Assembly (NCBI RefSeq): GCF_010183535.1
Contig: NC_071331.1
Span: 12,276,001 to 12,340,000 of the forward strand
Direction of reading: 5' to 3'
DNA from: Caenorhabditis remanei
Taxonomy: Eukaryota; Nematoda; Chromadorea; Rhabditida; Rhabditidae
DNA length: 64,000 nucleotides
Positions 10,936-22,400 of the stretch are shown piece after piece (the first letter of the stretch is position 1; every line of letters begins with the position of its first letter). The position numbers and the translations under genes are program-made. The notes beneath the pieces are model-generated. The model searched no databases, was not told where the DNA came from, and saw nothing but the letters and a program-made list of their open reading frames with translations.

Positions 10936-11306
10936 ACAAGTTCTTGAATTCTCGCATCTGATATTCTGTCCACGAAAACCATAATTTCAAATTCCTGATT
11001 CCGTCATTTTCTGCACTTTTCCAAAAGCTCTTCCCCCAAAAACAGGTGTTTGATAAGTATAGAAACCACGACAGAGTTCCGAAAAAATTCGAAAATTGAT
11101 CTCGTTAACTCCACCTGCAATGACACCAAAAAAGAAACATGTTGCCAGTTTCTCGTGGTCATCGAGGTGTTGTTAAACTGATATAATCATTTCATCATTA
11201 ATTTCAAGTCTTATATAACTTTCCATGAAAGGAGTAAATATTGGAAAAGGGGAATTTTGATATTGTTTATTATCGTTTCCACCTGTAATACTTCCCAGTT
11301 TCCGAC

Positions 11307-11314
11307 TGAAACAG
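11307..11314 (-). promoter_or_regulatory. CTGTTTCA piRNA-type promoter core
   Basis: Exact octamer in intergenic DNA, 372 bp from the plus-strand site at 10928 and oriented toward it. Confidence 0.6.
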
Positions 11315-12806
11315 CTGAAATCAGAATCCAATGTTTCTATTTTTCAACGTCATACTGGCTCGAATCGCAAGTTCCATTAGGTGCACTTTCTCTATAAATA
11401 TCACTGTCTGTGTTCGAAAGACTTGAAATTATTCCCCTAGGATCTCTCAAAGTACATCTGATTAACAAAATTTTTATTTTTCTCTCAAAATATCACGAGA
11501 GCTCCTGAGCCCCAATTTCAAAAGTTCAGCTCATTAGTGATAATCAGAACCAGGCACATGCTTCGACTCTCTTCCTCTCTTTCTCTGTCGAATAACGAGA
11601 AATGAGTCATTCCTCTTGTTATCAGACCTCATTAGAGACGGAGAGATGATATATGTTTATCCAAACTCATTCTCCCATTTTTGTTTTCGAGTTTTCGAAA
11701 TCTCACTTACTCCTTCCTTAACAATTTACTCTCTATTTCTCCCTTCTATTTGAGAATTCTCAGAATCAATCTCTCTTTCTTGGTTACATTAAACACTAAA
11801 TGCTGTCTCTTTGGGCAACCCAATACCTTCACAATATATATTTATTTTCTAATCTCCACAATCTTTTCTATTTCTCTTTTGCTCTCTAATCTTGTTCTCC
11901 TTTTTATTTCATATTCTTTGAGTTTTTCCTTTTTCAATTGCACCTATACGTAGATTAGATTGCGGCCTCTCTTTCCAACGACACATGTGGCTCAAACTAC
12001 GATTTGGAGTCTCTTTTTTTAAATCATGTTTGGTTTTTCAAAAGTGTTTGGTATTTCAGACTTTTGAAAGTTTGTCTGAATTGGAAACCTCTTAATGCTA
12101 CTCCATTGTATTGGAAAATTAAAATTAGCTCCCAAAAAGAATTAGGGAGGCATAATATTCCGAATTTCCTGCAAACCCAACATTTTTGAAACTGGAAGCT
12201 CTGCTTAAAATAAGAGATGACCATCACAACGAACTCACAAATAGTATCAAGTTATTTTAGAGTACTGTGAACCCAGCACCTGGTTTTGAATTCTTTGTAT
12301 CCTCTCAAAACTCGGTGTAGTCGAAATTATCTGAGTTCAGTAACACTGGACAACAGAAGTTTTCTCGGGTATTTTCGAAACTTCTTATTTAAAACCTGAT
12401 TCTCGAGTGAAATATTCAATTCACGTTTAAGATTGTTATCAATAAGCCTCTAGAAGTTATCGTACTTCAAACATTCTTGAAACGATACTATTTATTTTTC
12501 ATCTAAACCGATAATACGAATCCTGTTCATAGAAGACTCCCATTGGATTCTCAAAAAGCACAAATGTATGTAACTCCTCTAAAACAGTGAAATCCATGAG
12601 CTCCCTCGTTCCCCAACTACGTCAGTTTCAACTTCAAAAATCAGATTCCCACGACTTCTTCACTTCTTTCCTCATGATTTCACATGTTTTCTCACTGATT
12701 ACTGCTTCTTTGTCTATCCAGTCAAGTGGAAATAATAAAGGTATTCCACAAGGAGTTTTACGTCAAAAACAGCTTTCCTGGTAAACATCTCTATTGATAA
12801 TTTTCT

Positions 12807-12814
12807 CTGTTTCA
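12807..12814 (+). promoter_or_regulatory. CTGTTTCA piRNA-type promoter core
   Basis: Exact octamer 135 bp upstream of the G-alpha-like ATG, followed by CTATTATTTTATACAT. Confidence 0.55.
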
Positions 12815-12949
12815 CTATTATTTTATACATAGACTGGAACTCTGCTGGGTTTTTAGTGTGCGCGGTTTTTTTCCAACGTCTAAACTTTTTTCTAAACTCT
12901 CCTCTCCTTTAAAATTGAATAATATCTTTTTCAGAGTAGTTTCCACAAA

Positions 12950-14456
12950 ATGGGTTCAGCTGGTTCAGTAGATCGTGGTCCAATCAGAACTCTGGTTCTT
13001 GGGTGTATGGGTGCTGGAAAAACGTCTTTCATGCGACAAATGGTGTAAGTTCTAGTGAATGAAAATGACGAACAAGCTAGGAAGTGTCTCGAATAGTTGA
13101 GCAAGACATGAAACCGTATTCATTTAGAGTTGAAACCTCAGATACAATTAGAATTTTGTAACTTTTTTCAGCAAAAACCACACAAAACAAGTATGCCTTC
13201 GAAGAGAGTATTATGTCTACTGTGTTCAATTGAATCTTCTAAATGTGAGTTTAAAACTAACCATTGACAGATTCCTATTACGTACTCAGGTATTAGTCAG
13301 TACTCATTGAGTTATTGAAACGGAAAATTAATTTGGAAAAATCAGACTGAGTCGATTGTGTTCAAACGGACGTAGGAGAAAACATTACTTTCCGTTTCAG
13401 ACAATTGAAAAATCTACAGGAATTACTGTTAATTTTAGTACATACCTAAACCTTTTTGTTTCCAGGTATACAGAGAACTCAAAAATGTCTGCACAAGTAT
13501 GGAAATAGCTATTAATGAAGAACAAGTAGGTCTACTCCAAATCATCCTCAAACTCCACATCTCAATTTCAGAGCAAAGCATTCGACACCATTGACGAATA
13601 CCGACACAAAGAAAAATTCCCACAAAAAGTGATCGATTCGATCGTGGTTCTTCGCAACTCTCAACTTTTCGACTTATGTCGAATGAGACAAAGAATCCTT
13701 CCACTTCCACAGAATTACAACTTTTTCATCCAGAGAGCAGACGAGTTTATGCAGCAAGATTACAGTCCATCGGAGAATGATATCATGATGTCTTACTCAC
13801 AAACTTGTGGATTGTATATGGAAGAAGTCACTTGTCAAGGGTACAAGTTTGAGTGAGTTTATCCCAAAATCAGAGGAGAATTCTTGAATTCGATTCACTT
13901 TCAGACTTCTCGAAATGCCAGGCCATCACCTATGGCGTGCCAAATGGGCGCAACATTTCGACGATCCAGCTCTCGTCGTTTTCGTGATTGATCTCAGTGA
14001 ACTCTGTGATCCCGCTTTTTATAATGTGAGCTCTTTAGCTGAACTATAGTATCAATATTACAGTTTTTCAGCAAGGTCATCTCGAGAACAAGACAGTATC
14101 CGTCTTCAACTCCCTCGTCAATAATCCTGTTCTCGCCAATGTCCACTGGTTGCTGATTTTCAACAAGACCGACACATTCAATGATCATTCGGCTGGATTC
14201 GACTTCAAACGTCTCGCCAATCATTTGGATACTGGAGACAGTGCACGATCCTTTTATAGATCCCAATTCACGACTAAGCTCCCAAGAGGAAAATGCTTCG
14301 CTCACATGGTTTCACTTGTAAATGTGAGTAGATTAGAGATTTTTGGATTTGAAAAACAAAACTTACAATTTTCAGTTCAAAGACAGCCAAACCATCCTAA
14401 CCGATATGTTCAAAAGAATCGGGAAAATGCATCGCGAACGCCCAAATCTTACGTAA
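12950..14456 (+). CDS. Divergent G-protein alpha-subunit-like protein
   Basis: Seven exons: 12950-13044, 13172-13244, 13466-13525, 13572-13852, 13905-14025, 14072-14323 and 14376-14456, giving 320 residues (usual G-alpha about 350). The start MGSAGS keeps a myristoylation-type Gly2, but the N-terminal helix is missing. The P-loop is GCMGAGKT (residues 18-25, normally GAGESGKST). The helical domain is recognisable (PLPQNYNFFIQRADEFMQQDYSPSEND). Switch I reads SYSQTCG where typical members have the catalytic Arg in ARVKTTG. The DVGGQ motif is EMPGHH, so the catalytic Gln is His. NKTD, the guanine-specificity motif, is intact. The TCAT segment is lost and the C-terminus is MHRERPNLT. I infer it can bind GTP but hydrolyses it poorly or not at all. 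An acceptor at about 12934 lies just upstream of the ATG. It is tail to tail with the release factor. Confidence 0.85.
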
Positions 14457-14615
14457 CTGTGAAATTCTCTATGAAATCTCTATGAAATTACTGTATCTCA
14501 CTATGCATTTTACTACTTTAATTAATAAATTCATTAAAAAAACAAAAAGAAAACGAAACAATCTTTCAAATCCTAAAATGAAAACAAGAAAATCTATAGC
14601 TAATCGAAAAATAAA

Positions 14616-15878
14616 TTACTCAACAATACAATTCTCAATAATATGATCTAATCTATCCTCCATATGTTGCTCCTGTAGTCTGTCAATCATTGCGTGAAGT
14701 GTCTCTCCAGCAGATAGGAACTCATCAACTCCAGTAATTGCCATTTGAATCCGATGATCAGTGACTTTGTCGTGTTGGAAATTGTATGTTCGAATCTTTT
14801 CAGCACGAGCCTTCGATCCAACTTGAAGTTTTCGTCGCGATACGATCTTTTCCAGCATTGCATCAACTTGTCTTTGCATCAGAATTGCAGCCAAGCGCTT
14901 GTAAGCAATCTGTGAAATTCATATTAACTACTTGTCCACTTCTAGTAAAAAGCTACCTGAATATTTAAATGCTGAAACCGTTCATCCATACAATGGACAG
15001 CAATTCCAGTCTCTTTATGTGTCATTCGAACAGCCGTTGATCGTTTATTCACATTTTGACCTCCTGGACCAGATGCTCGCATTGCTTCGATCTTCACAGA
15101 GTCACTGGGTACCACTACAGAAACTTCTTCTGGTTCTGGAAGTACCGAGATACTGGAAGTACTTGTATGCATTCGAGAATCGTTCACAGGGACTCGTTGT
15201 ACTCGATGAACACCGGCTTCAAACCGCATTTTTGCATAAACATTTTCCCCGGAGACGGCGATGAGAGCACTTCGAACACCGCCTAACGGAACGTTGTCCA
15301 CCTACAAATCGACACAATACAGTTTGAAAACGAGCTTAGTTTACTTGTAAAGGATCCCATTTCCATGAATTGCTGGCTGCTAGTTTCTGGTACATATCCA
15401 ACAACTCTCCTGTGAAAAGCATCGCTTCTTGTCCACCAGCTCCACTACTCAATTCAATCTGACATTTCGAAAGAACATCGAGATTATTGAGAGGAACAAC
15501 TCGTGTCGCTAATTCTTGTAATTCTGATTCCAAAGTCTCCTTTATTGATTCAACATCTCCTTCTGCTAGTTTTCTCATCTCTTCAGTCTCTTTCAGATCA
15601 TTTATAATCGAGTTGAGTTGAGAAAGCTCAGATCGTGTATCAGAAACGATGGCTGCCTGTTTTGCAATTGCTTCCCAATAACTGATTTGTTCGGGGGCAG
15701 CTGAAGCGTTTCCTTCTTGACATTCTTTCAGACGCTCGATTACGGTTTTCAGGAATTTTTCTCCATTTTCACTAGTCAAAAGAGTCGATGAAGCTGTGGA
15801 AGAGGAAGATGGAGTGGACTGCTGGAGAGATGAAAGTCGAAAGAGACGAAGAAGAAGTTGAGGTTGACGGAGAAGCAT
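14616..15878 (-). CDS. Mitochondrial class I peptide chain release factor
   Basis: Three exons, 15345-15878, 14957-15301 and 14616-14909, give 390 residues. A Leu/Arg/Ser-rich N-terminus (MLLRQPQLLLRLFRL) looks like a mitochondrial targeting sequence. Then come the helical domain 1, IELSSGAGGQEAMLFTGEL, the RF1-type RFEAGVHRVQRVP, the recognition-loop region, and ASGPGGQNVN with the GGQ peptidyl-tRNA hydrolysis motif at residues 258-260, followed by the usual C-terminal helices (RAEKIRTYNFQ, DHRI). It would release finished proteins from mitochondrial ribosomes at stop codons. The codon-reading loop is unusual: PVNDSRMHTST replaces the PxTESQGRxHTS pattern of RF1, with a changed tripeptide and two residues fewer. 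The start is the first ATG, 356 bp from the divergent Ly6 gene. Confidence 0.92.
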
Positions 15879-16234
15879 CTGAAATTTCTTTCTGTTTTTT
15901 TCACTACTTTAATTCCAGCTTCTCTCTGAAAAACAACACTTTTTTCTGACTTCAAACAAGTCATAGCTAAACAGAAAGAGTTAAAGTTGCAAATATTTGT
16001 TGGGAATAAACTGTGCCGCTTTCTCTGGCAAACATTCTATTATTTACATCGTTTTTCTGCTCAGTCAGAAATAAACTTACTGCGTCTCTCATCTATCCTA
16101 TTACTATTTCAACCAGGTGATGAACTGGTATCGGTACTTAGTACTTACTGGAAGAGCTAGAGTAGGTTGGGCTGTGTGGGAAGAAGTATAAAAGCGACTG
16201 GAGAGGGTTTTTCGAATGCTAGTACTATTCTAAA
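15879..16234. promoter_or_regulatory. Divergent promoter region, release factor and Ly6 gene
   Basis: A 356-bp spacer between the minus-strand release factor and the plus-strand Ly6 gene. On the plus side a canonical TATAAAA at 16187-16193 sits 42 bp before the Ly6 ATG. On the minus side no TATA box is obvious. Confidence 0.6.
16187..16193 (+). promoter_or_regulatory. TATA box of the Ly6-type gene
   Basis: TATAAAA preceded by AAGAAG and followed by GCGACTGG, at the expected distance for a short 5' UTR before the ATG at 16235. Unlike several neighbouring genes there is no trans-splice acceptor between it and the ATG, so this gene probably uses its own cap site. Confidence 0.55.
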
Positions 16235-16898
16235 ATGACTCAAATCTCGGTGATTCTTTTGGCAGTTTTGTGTGTTTTGGTACCAACTTCATTGGCTGCA
16301 ATTCAATGTTGGGTTGGTCAAGAAACTGTTTCAAACGGGAGAAGATTACCGACTGAAATTGGTGGTCCTTATCAGTCAGGTGAGTATTTGTTTTAAAAAA
16401 GAGAGTAACTTTGCAATCATCACATTGAAAACAGTAATTTCCAGTGGATTAGTGCTGAAAAACATCTTCATTTTCGCTGATAAAAATGACACTTTTGTTG
16501 ATTTTCAGTTCAATGCAACGACGCCGACTATTGCTTCAACAGCTATGTGAAACGACACAAGCAAGGAGATGACAGTTACACAATCACTAAAAGCTGTGGA
16601 GAGACCGGAAAGTGTTTTGTGAGTTTTAAATTGAAAACAATACAAGAAAAATCGAAGCAGATGTGCTGGCGAGACGGGAATGTGCTTTTCAAAGGAAATA
16701 ATTTTCGAGCTAGTCGAGAAATTTAACACAACTCTGTCACTTTTAAAAATTATTTTTGGTTTTCAGGAAGATGGTTGCATGGGACCGGGAGACGAGAAAA
16801 ACTGCTGCTGCAGTGACAATTTGTGCAACTCGAGCAACGGTCTGACATATTCTTCAGCTGGAATTCTCATCATTCTCTCGCTTGTTTTCAGGCCCTAA
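16235..16898 (+). CDS. Ly6/uPAR-type GPI-anchored small protein
   Basis: Three exons, 16235-16379, 16509-16618 and 16767-16898, give 128 residues. A signal peptide (MTQISVILLAVLCVLVPTSLA) is followed by a single three-finger (LU) domain with ten cysteines, starting IQCW and closing with CCCSDNLCN, and then a short hydrophobic tail (SAGILIILSLVFRP) typical of GPI attachment. Related nematode proteins (the ODR-2/HOT group and others) sit on the outer face of neurons and other cells; the specific partner here is unknown. One exact CTGTTTCA lies inside exon 1 (16326-16333). Confidence 0.85.
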
Positions 16899-17543
16899 CT
16901 GAATCAAAATGACAACGACTTCTTCTCTAATTACGGGCCAAACATATTCGATACGCACTATTTTTTTTCGACAATAAAATGTTCCAATTATGATGTTTTC
17001 TTTCACAACACTCACCAAGTTCTATCTATGTTCCTTTTGATGCTTCGAGATTTGTTTGTTCACCTGAAACTATTTATTTTTCTCGCTTGCTTCAGAAAAC
17101 CAAACTTGTGTTCAAATATTATTTCCAAGCAGTTCTACTGATAACAGAAAACAACTTTCGCAACAAGTTTCAACAGAAAATTTGTTTATTACAAAAAGAA
17201 ACTAATAGAGAAGACAGAGAGAAAAGAACTATACAGTAGCAGATTTGGTATATTTTGATCAGAGGAAGGTTTCGGGATAAGGCAGTAATTGAGATGTTCG
17301 TGGCGGATGGGAGGAGTTACGAACACTGAAATTTTAAATTGTTTCGGAAGAAACATTTCGAAATTCCAGCATTCAAAGGCATCGGTATTGATGATGATAG
17401 TGATAAGCGAATTAGCATAGGTAGGAAGCATTAGTTGAGAGAGAAAGCGAAGAAAGAAAAACTAGATTGCGTTTCGAAAGTGTTACGGCGAAAAAACTTT
17501 TTGGTCATTGAAGAGAAAGGAAAAGACGGTAGTAGAGAGTTGA
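16899..17543. other. Tail-to-tail intergenic spacer
   Basis: Between the Ly6 gene and the TPRKB gene. An AATAAA at 16974-16979 likely ends the Ly6 transcript. Open frames on both strands here are short and unrecognised. Confidence 0.5.
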
Positions 17544-18304
17544 TTAAGAAACGAAATCCTTGGAAACCATTCTCGAAACGATGTGATCGGAGAGACCTTC
17601 CTCGGCGAAGGCTGGGTTTCCGACTTGATAGATCTTCTTTATTACACTGACATTAGCCAACTTTGGTAGTCCGGTCATAAGGGGTTCAGGAGTTCCTTTG
17701 ATTTTCTTCGCCAATTTCTTCATCTCGCTTCCAGATTTGTCGTCGAAGATGGCAGCAATAAGGGCTGTTGAATGCTCGGCAATTCCGAAAGTTACCAATG
17801 AGTCGCTGATCTGAAAATGAAAATTTGAATTAGATGAGAAATATATGGATGTCTCTAATTGCTCGAGAAGATCATGACTTTCTATTACTACAGAAATTAT
17901 AATTTTCTTACATTTCTACTTGGCGAGAGAGAATAGACGAGCTCCGCCGACAGACTCCTGCAACTCATTCGGTTATGAGCTGATTGATGAACGGCACGGT
18001 TTGCGGCAGCAAGAAGTACGAATGGTTCGAGTACCTGAAATCTTATTTTCACTTTCCAATTATCTTCTCTTTCTCAAAACTCACTAGTTCGGCACGAATC
18101 AACGCCGCATCAATTTTTCCGTCTTTCAGTTGTTGAGAGAGTTCCGCCTGCAAAGTATCTAATTTCATTTTGTAAACGTATTCAATAATAAAAAAAGAAA
18201 CTTACCGCATTTTTTACATCTTTGAATAGACAAACTCTGCACGTTTTTCGTTGCGTGCAGTCGTATGGATCGGGTTGGAGCTCGTAAAGGTGTGAATGTT
18301 TCAT
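17544..18304 (-). CDS. TPRKB/Cgi121, KEOPS complex subunit
   Basis: Four exons on minus, 18206-18304, 18085-18147, 17912-18034 and 17544-17810, give 183 residues (human TPRKB 175). Conserved landmarks are CLFKDVKNA near the N-terminus, LVLEPFVLLAAANRAVHQS, AELVYSLSPSRNISDSL, FGIAEHSTALIAAIF, VSVIKKIYQV, and the C-terminal HIVSRMVSKDF. Cgi121 binds the Bud32 kinase and tRNA within KEOPS, which with Kae1 makes the universal t6A modification at tRNA position 37. The ATG directly follows an ACGTTGCAG acceptor, which suggests trans-splicing exactly at the start codon. The N-terminus (MKHSHLYELQPDPYDCTQ) is family-variable. Confidence 0.92.
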
Positions 18305-19407
18305 CTGCAACGTAAGCTACGTTTCATAAAGTTATGATGAACGAAATATATATAAAGAATAGAGAAAAGTTGAAAAATGCCGCAATTTCTGTTAGTAAAA
18401 CCAGATAAACATGTATTCGGCATGAAATTCTGCTGCAAAGTTGTCGGAAAACAAGTGAAAACATCGTAATTTTAGACGGGAAAAGAAAGCGAAAGTGTAA
18501 AAAAAAGAAAAAAGTCACGAGAAATGCGCCAGCCCAGGTGATCACGAGAATCGCGCCGCTGATCCGCATGGCACATTTCTGGTTTTTGGCGGAGATTCAA
18601 ATGGAAGTGTTCTGCAGTTGACTATAACTACCGTAATTTTTCTTCAAATCTAGATAAAATCTGCTTTGGATTGGTACACAAAAAGACGATTGATAGATTT
18701 ATAATCAATTTAAAAACAATGAAATATAAAGAAGAACAAGAAAGGCACATTTGGTGAATGATAACTGAAAATAAAACATTGTGAAAGTATTTTAGAATTG
18801 AGATACGTTTATCATTAAGCAAGTTGGGTTTGGGGAAAAAGGGACGGAAAACATAAATTATTAGAGGGGCAGTTTGATTTAAAAAAGAGAAAAGAGTGGA
18901 AAAATGAGAATAAACGATTCAAAATATGAAAAAGATAACAACCGTTTTCAAAAAGCCGGATGGGTGGAGGGCGTGGTCCTGGATTGGGAAAGGAATTCAG
19001 GATTTTCGACACTTAATTGATAAAAATTTAGGAAAAAAAACAAAGAGATTCGTATGGATTATATTAGCTCGTCATCAAGTACACAGAAAGCATAACGGAA
19101 CATTTTTTGTGGGCGCTGTTTGCCTGTTTTTCAGAATATCCGCAATTTATTTTCATTTCCAAAATAACAAATTACCATCAAAAAGGCGCGTCAGCCTAAG
19201 ATGGTAGCTAAAAAACGAAAAAAAAGTGTTTATTTTATCTTTTGAAAAACTACGAATTAAATTTTTGAGTTCTCAAAAAACTTGAATTCGGAAAGAAAGA
19301 TCTTTCAAAGTTTTGGAGGCACACAGTGCTAGAAACCCATATGAATCTCTTTAAAATTATTTTTAAAAAAAACAAGGAAATAAAACTCCTAAATAATTAT
19401 CAATCGA
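18305..19407. other. 1.1 kb spacer between two minus-strand genes
   Basis: Holds the laminin beta 3' UTR and the upstream region of the TPRKB gene. A purine-rich stretch covers 18840-18960. No coding exon or repeat was recognised. Confidence 0.5.
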
Positions 19408-22400
19408 TTATCCACACGTGGCATGGAAGTCGGTTTTATCGTGAATATCTTGTGTGACTCGCTCCAATCTCGAGTGCAAATCCGCCAAAATCGCCTCGTA
19501 GTCGTCAAGACGCATTTCGGTTGAGTCTTTCGACAAGTCTGGAATAATGTTTATTCTAGAAATGTTCTTCTTTTTGTGTAACTTACTGTCAATATCATCA
19601 TTATGTCTTTGTGCTTGATACAACAACTTGGCGGCTCTTTCTCTCAACTTCTCGGCTCTTTGTTGTGGAGCAACGTTTCCTTCCATTCGCTTCTCGAGCA
19701 ACTCGTTCGCACGTTCCAGATCAGACTGAAAAATAATGGATTGCGATACGTTTTTACTGTTTCAGAAATTACACGTACAGCATTTTATACTTAAAAAACT
19801 ACTGTAATTCTTTCCGTTTCGACCCTTCGAATACTCACCTGAATCTGTTTATTCTTCTGTTCTGCATTCGTTGCAGCAGCCAATGCAGCATCGACAGTTG
19901 TCAACGCATTCTTCGCAGACTCAGAAATCTGAAGATACTCGACTTTGACTCCACTCATCACACCCTCCAATTCAGTCAGTGTCGTGTTGGCTGTCTGAGC
20001 TTTCTCTTCGATTTTCGCGGTCGAGTTAAGGGATTTGTCGATGGCCTCACGGGCTTGTATCTGCAGTTTCTCGATCTCTTCGAGGGCAATCGTCACGTTG
20101 TTATGTGCTTGCTCGGCGAGTTGAAGTCCCTCACGGATCTCTTCCATAGCCTTTTGAAGATCTTCGGCTTGTTTGTTAGCATGGGCGGCCTGTAAAATTT
20201 TCTCTATGGATAACCCTTATAAAAAGATGATGGATCAAAGTCTCAGAGTAGGAAACATATTCATCCACTGACAGAAACAGAAAAAAAACTCACTCTAGCC
20301 TCCAAGTTGGCCGCAATACTCTTGTTTCCTCTGGTCTCATTCAGAATCTCATCGATATTGTTGATCTTCGCCAATGATTCTCTGATTTTTCCAGTCAAAT
20401 CAGTAATCTGATCCGGTGTCAAACTGATCTTTTTCGCAAGAACTTCCTCTGCCAAATTGCGGATTTGCTCTGGAGTACTTCTTTGACCATTCACGAACTC
20501 TTGGATTTCATCATTGATCTTCTCAAGTCCAGCTCTAGAATTATTAGCTCTCTGAGCAGTACTCTTGGCCACTTCGTAAGCCTTCTCTGCTTCAGCCTTT
20601 GCCTTCGTTGTCTCTGTGAGCACATCTCTGACAATAGCCAACACTTCTTCTGCTTCTTTTTGTTTCTCATCGAGTCTGGTGTCTGCTTCAGTTGCGAAGC
20701 TCTTCGCTTGGTTAGCCTTGCTCACAGCTCCCTCCATACACGATTGTCCTCCACAGAAACCACATGATCCTGGACCTCCACAAAGAGCATCACACGGAGC
20801 ACTGGAAGCACCACAGACTTGTTCATTGAGACGTGGAAGATAGCTTTCAAGACTGCTGAGAAGAGTCTCTGCCTCATTGAGAGCTGCTTCATTCTCAAGA
20901 TATTGCTTCTCAAAGTCATTCTTGTTCTTCTCCAAAAGTTCACTGGCACGAAGGGCTTGACTCTCAGCAGCGGCTAACTTTCCGATGGCAGCATCAGTTC
21001 TTCTCTGTGCATCCATTGACTTGGCTCCAGATTCTCTTGTGATATTGAATGCTCCAAGAACATCTGCCTCCTTGATCTTGCTCGCCTTATCTTCCAACTC
21101 AATAGTTGCTTTTTCTACTCTCTCGGACTCCTTCTGCAAGTGTTCCAAATCCTTCTGAGCAAAGTCAACAGCCTGTGTGACATTCGAGATTCTCGTCTCA
21201 ATTGCTCCCAATTTTTCTCTTCCAGCAATGACTTGCTTCTTCAAAAGAGCCAATTTCTTGCTCATCTCCTCAATATCTTCCTTTGAAATGTTAGCATCAG
21301 CCAAAGTCTTCTTCGTCTCCTTCAAAGTTTCCTCCATCTTCTCAAAGTCAGCGTCATAAGCAGAAGCGACTCCAGTGTCCTCAATGTTATTGGCTGTGTC
21401 AATAAGAGCATGAACTTGTTTCTGAAGTTTCTGCATGATGTTATCCCATTGATGGAAGCACTCTCCGCATGGATTACAGTATGGCCATTGTCCAGTGTAT
21501 CCACGAGCACATTCATTACAAAGTGCTCCTCCACTTCCAGGTTGACACTCGCAAGTTCCATTATTTCTGTGGCATTGAAGACTCTTCGATCCAGTTGGAT
21601 TACATTCACATCTGTGACAACCATCTGGAGTTGTCGGGTCTCCCCAGTACAAATCTTCGCACTGATCACACTTTCTTCCTCCACGACCTGGTTTACATTG
21701 GCATTGTCCGTCGAAAATGTTGCATTGAAGATGTGGAACACCCTCATGATTTGGAACAACTCCATTTGGATCACAACCACAAGCCTCACATCCAGCACCA
21801 CTGGCAAGATTGAAGTGGTTCTCGGCGCATTGATCACATTGCATTCCAATGACGTTGTCGTGGCAAGGGCACTGTCCGGAGACACGGTCGCAGGCTCCTT
21901 TAGTGGTGTTGGTTCCAAGTTCGTTGCAGACGCATCTGGAAATTCAGGTTAGAGAAAAGAAAATCATCAAACATGAAGTTGTATCAAAAAGAACATTTTT
22001 AAAAATTTTGAAACATGAAAATAATGTTTCAGAAAAGTATGAAATCAAAAATGGGCAAAGGTTCCCTAATCCGTGATCTTTGAATCTATCTAAAAGTTTC
22101 CAACTAACCTCTGGCAAGTCTTCAACTTGGCATCTCCATAATACCCATCAACGCAATGTTCACATTGAGCACCCTCGGTATGATGAAGACACTTGAGACA
22201 CTCTCCAGTGGCAGCATCACAACTTCCTTCCATCGACATGTCAATATTTCCATTACAGTCGCATCGTTCGCAAGTTCCTCCGACTTCTCTTGGTGATCCC
22301 CAATGGTTTTGAGCGCATTCACCGCATCGTTCTCCTTGGTAACCGGATCTGAAAGTTATATTTATCACAAATTCAGCAGTCACATTATTATCACAAATTC

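Larger units (their letters stand above)
7535..12949. other. 5.4 kb intergenic region
   Basis: No convincing coding exon. Its left end is the troponin I promoter. It holds five exact CTGTTTCA octamers, a hairpin element at 10402-10541, three copies of CACTGAAATAAA at about 8640-8695, and pyrimidine-rich tracts (10230-10360, 11560-11950). Open frames at 8796-9125 on both strands have no recognisable domain. Confidence 0.5.
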
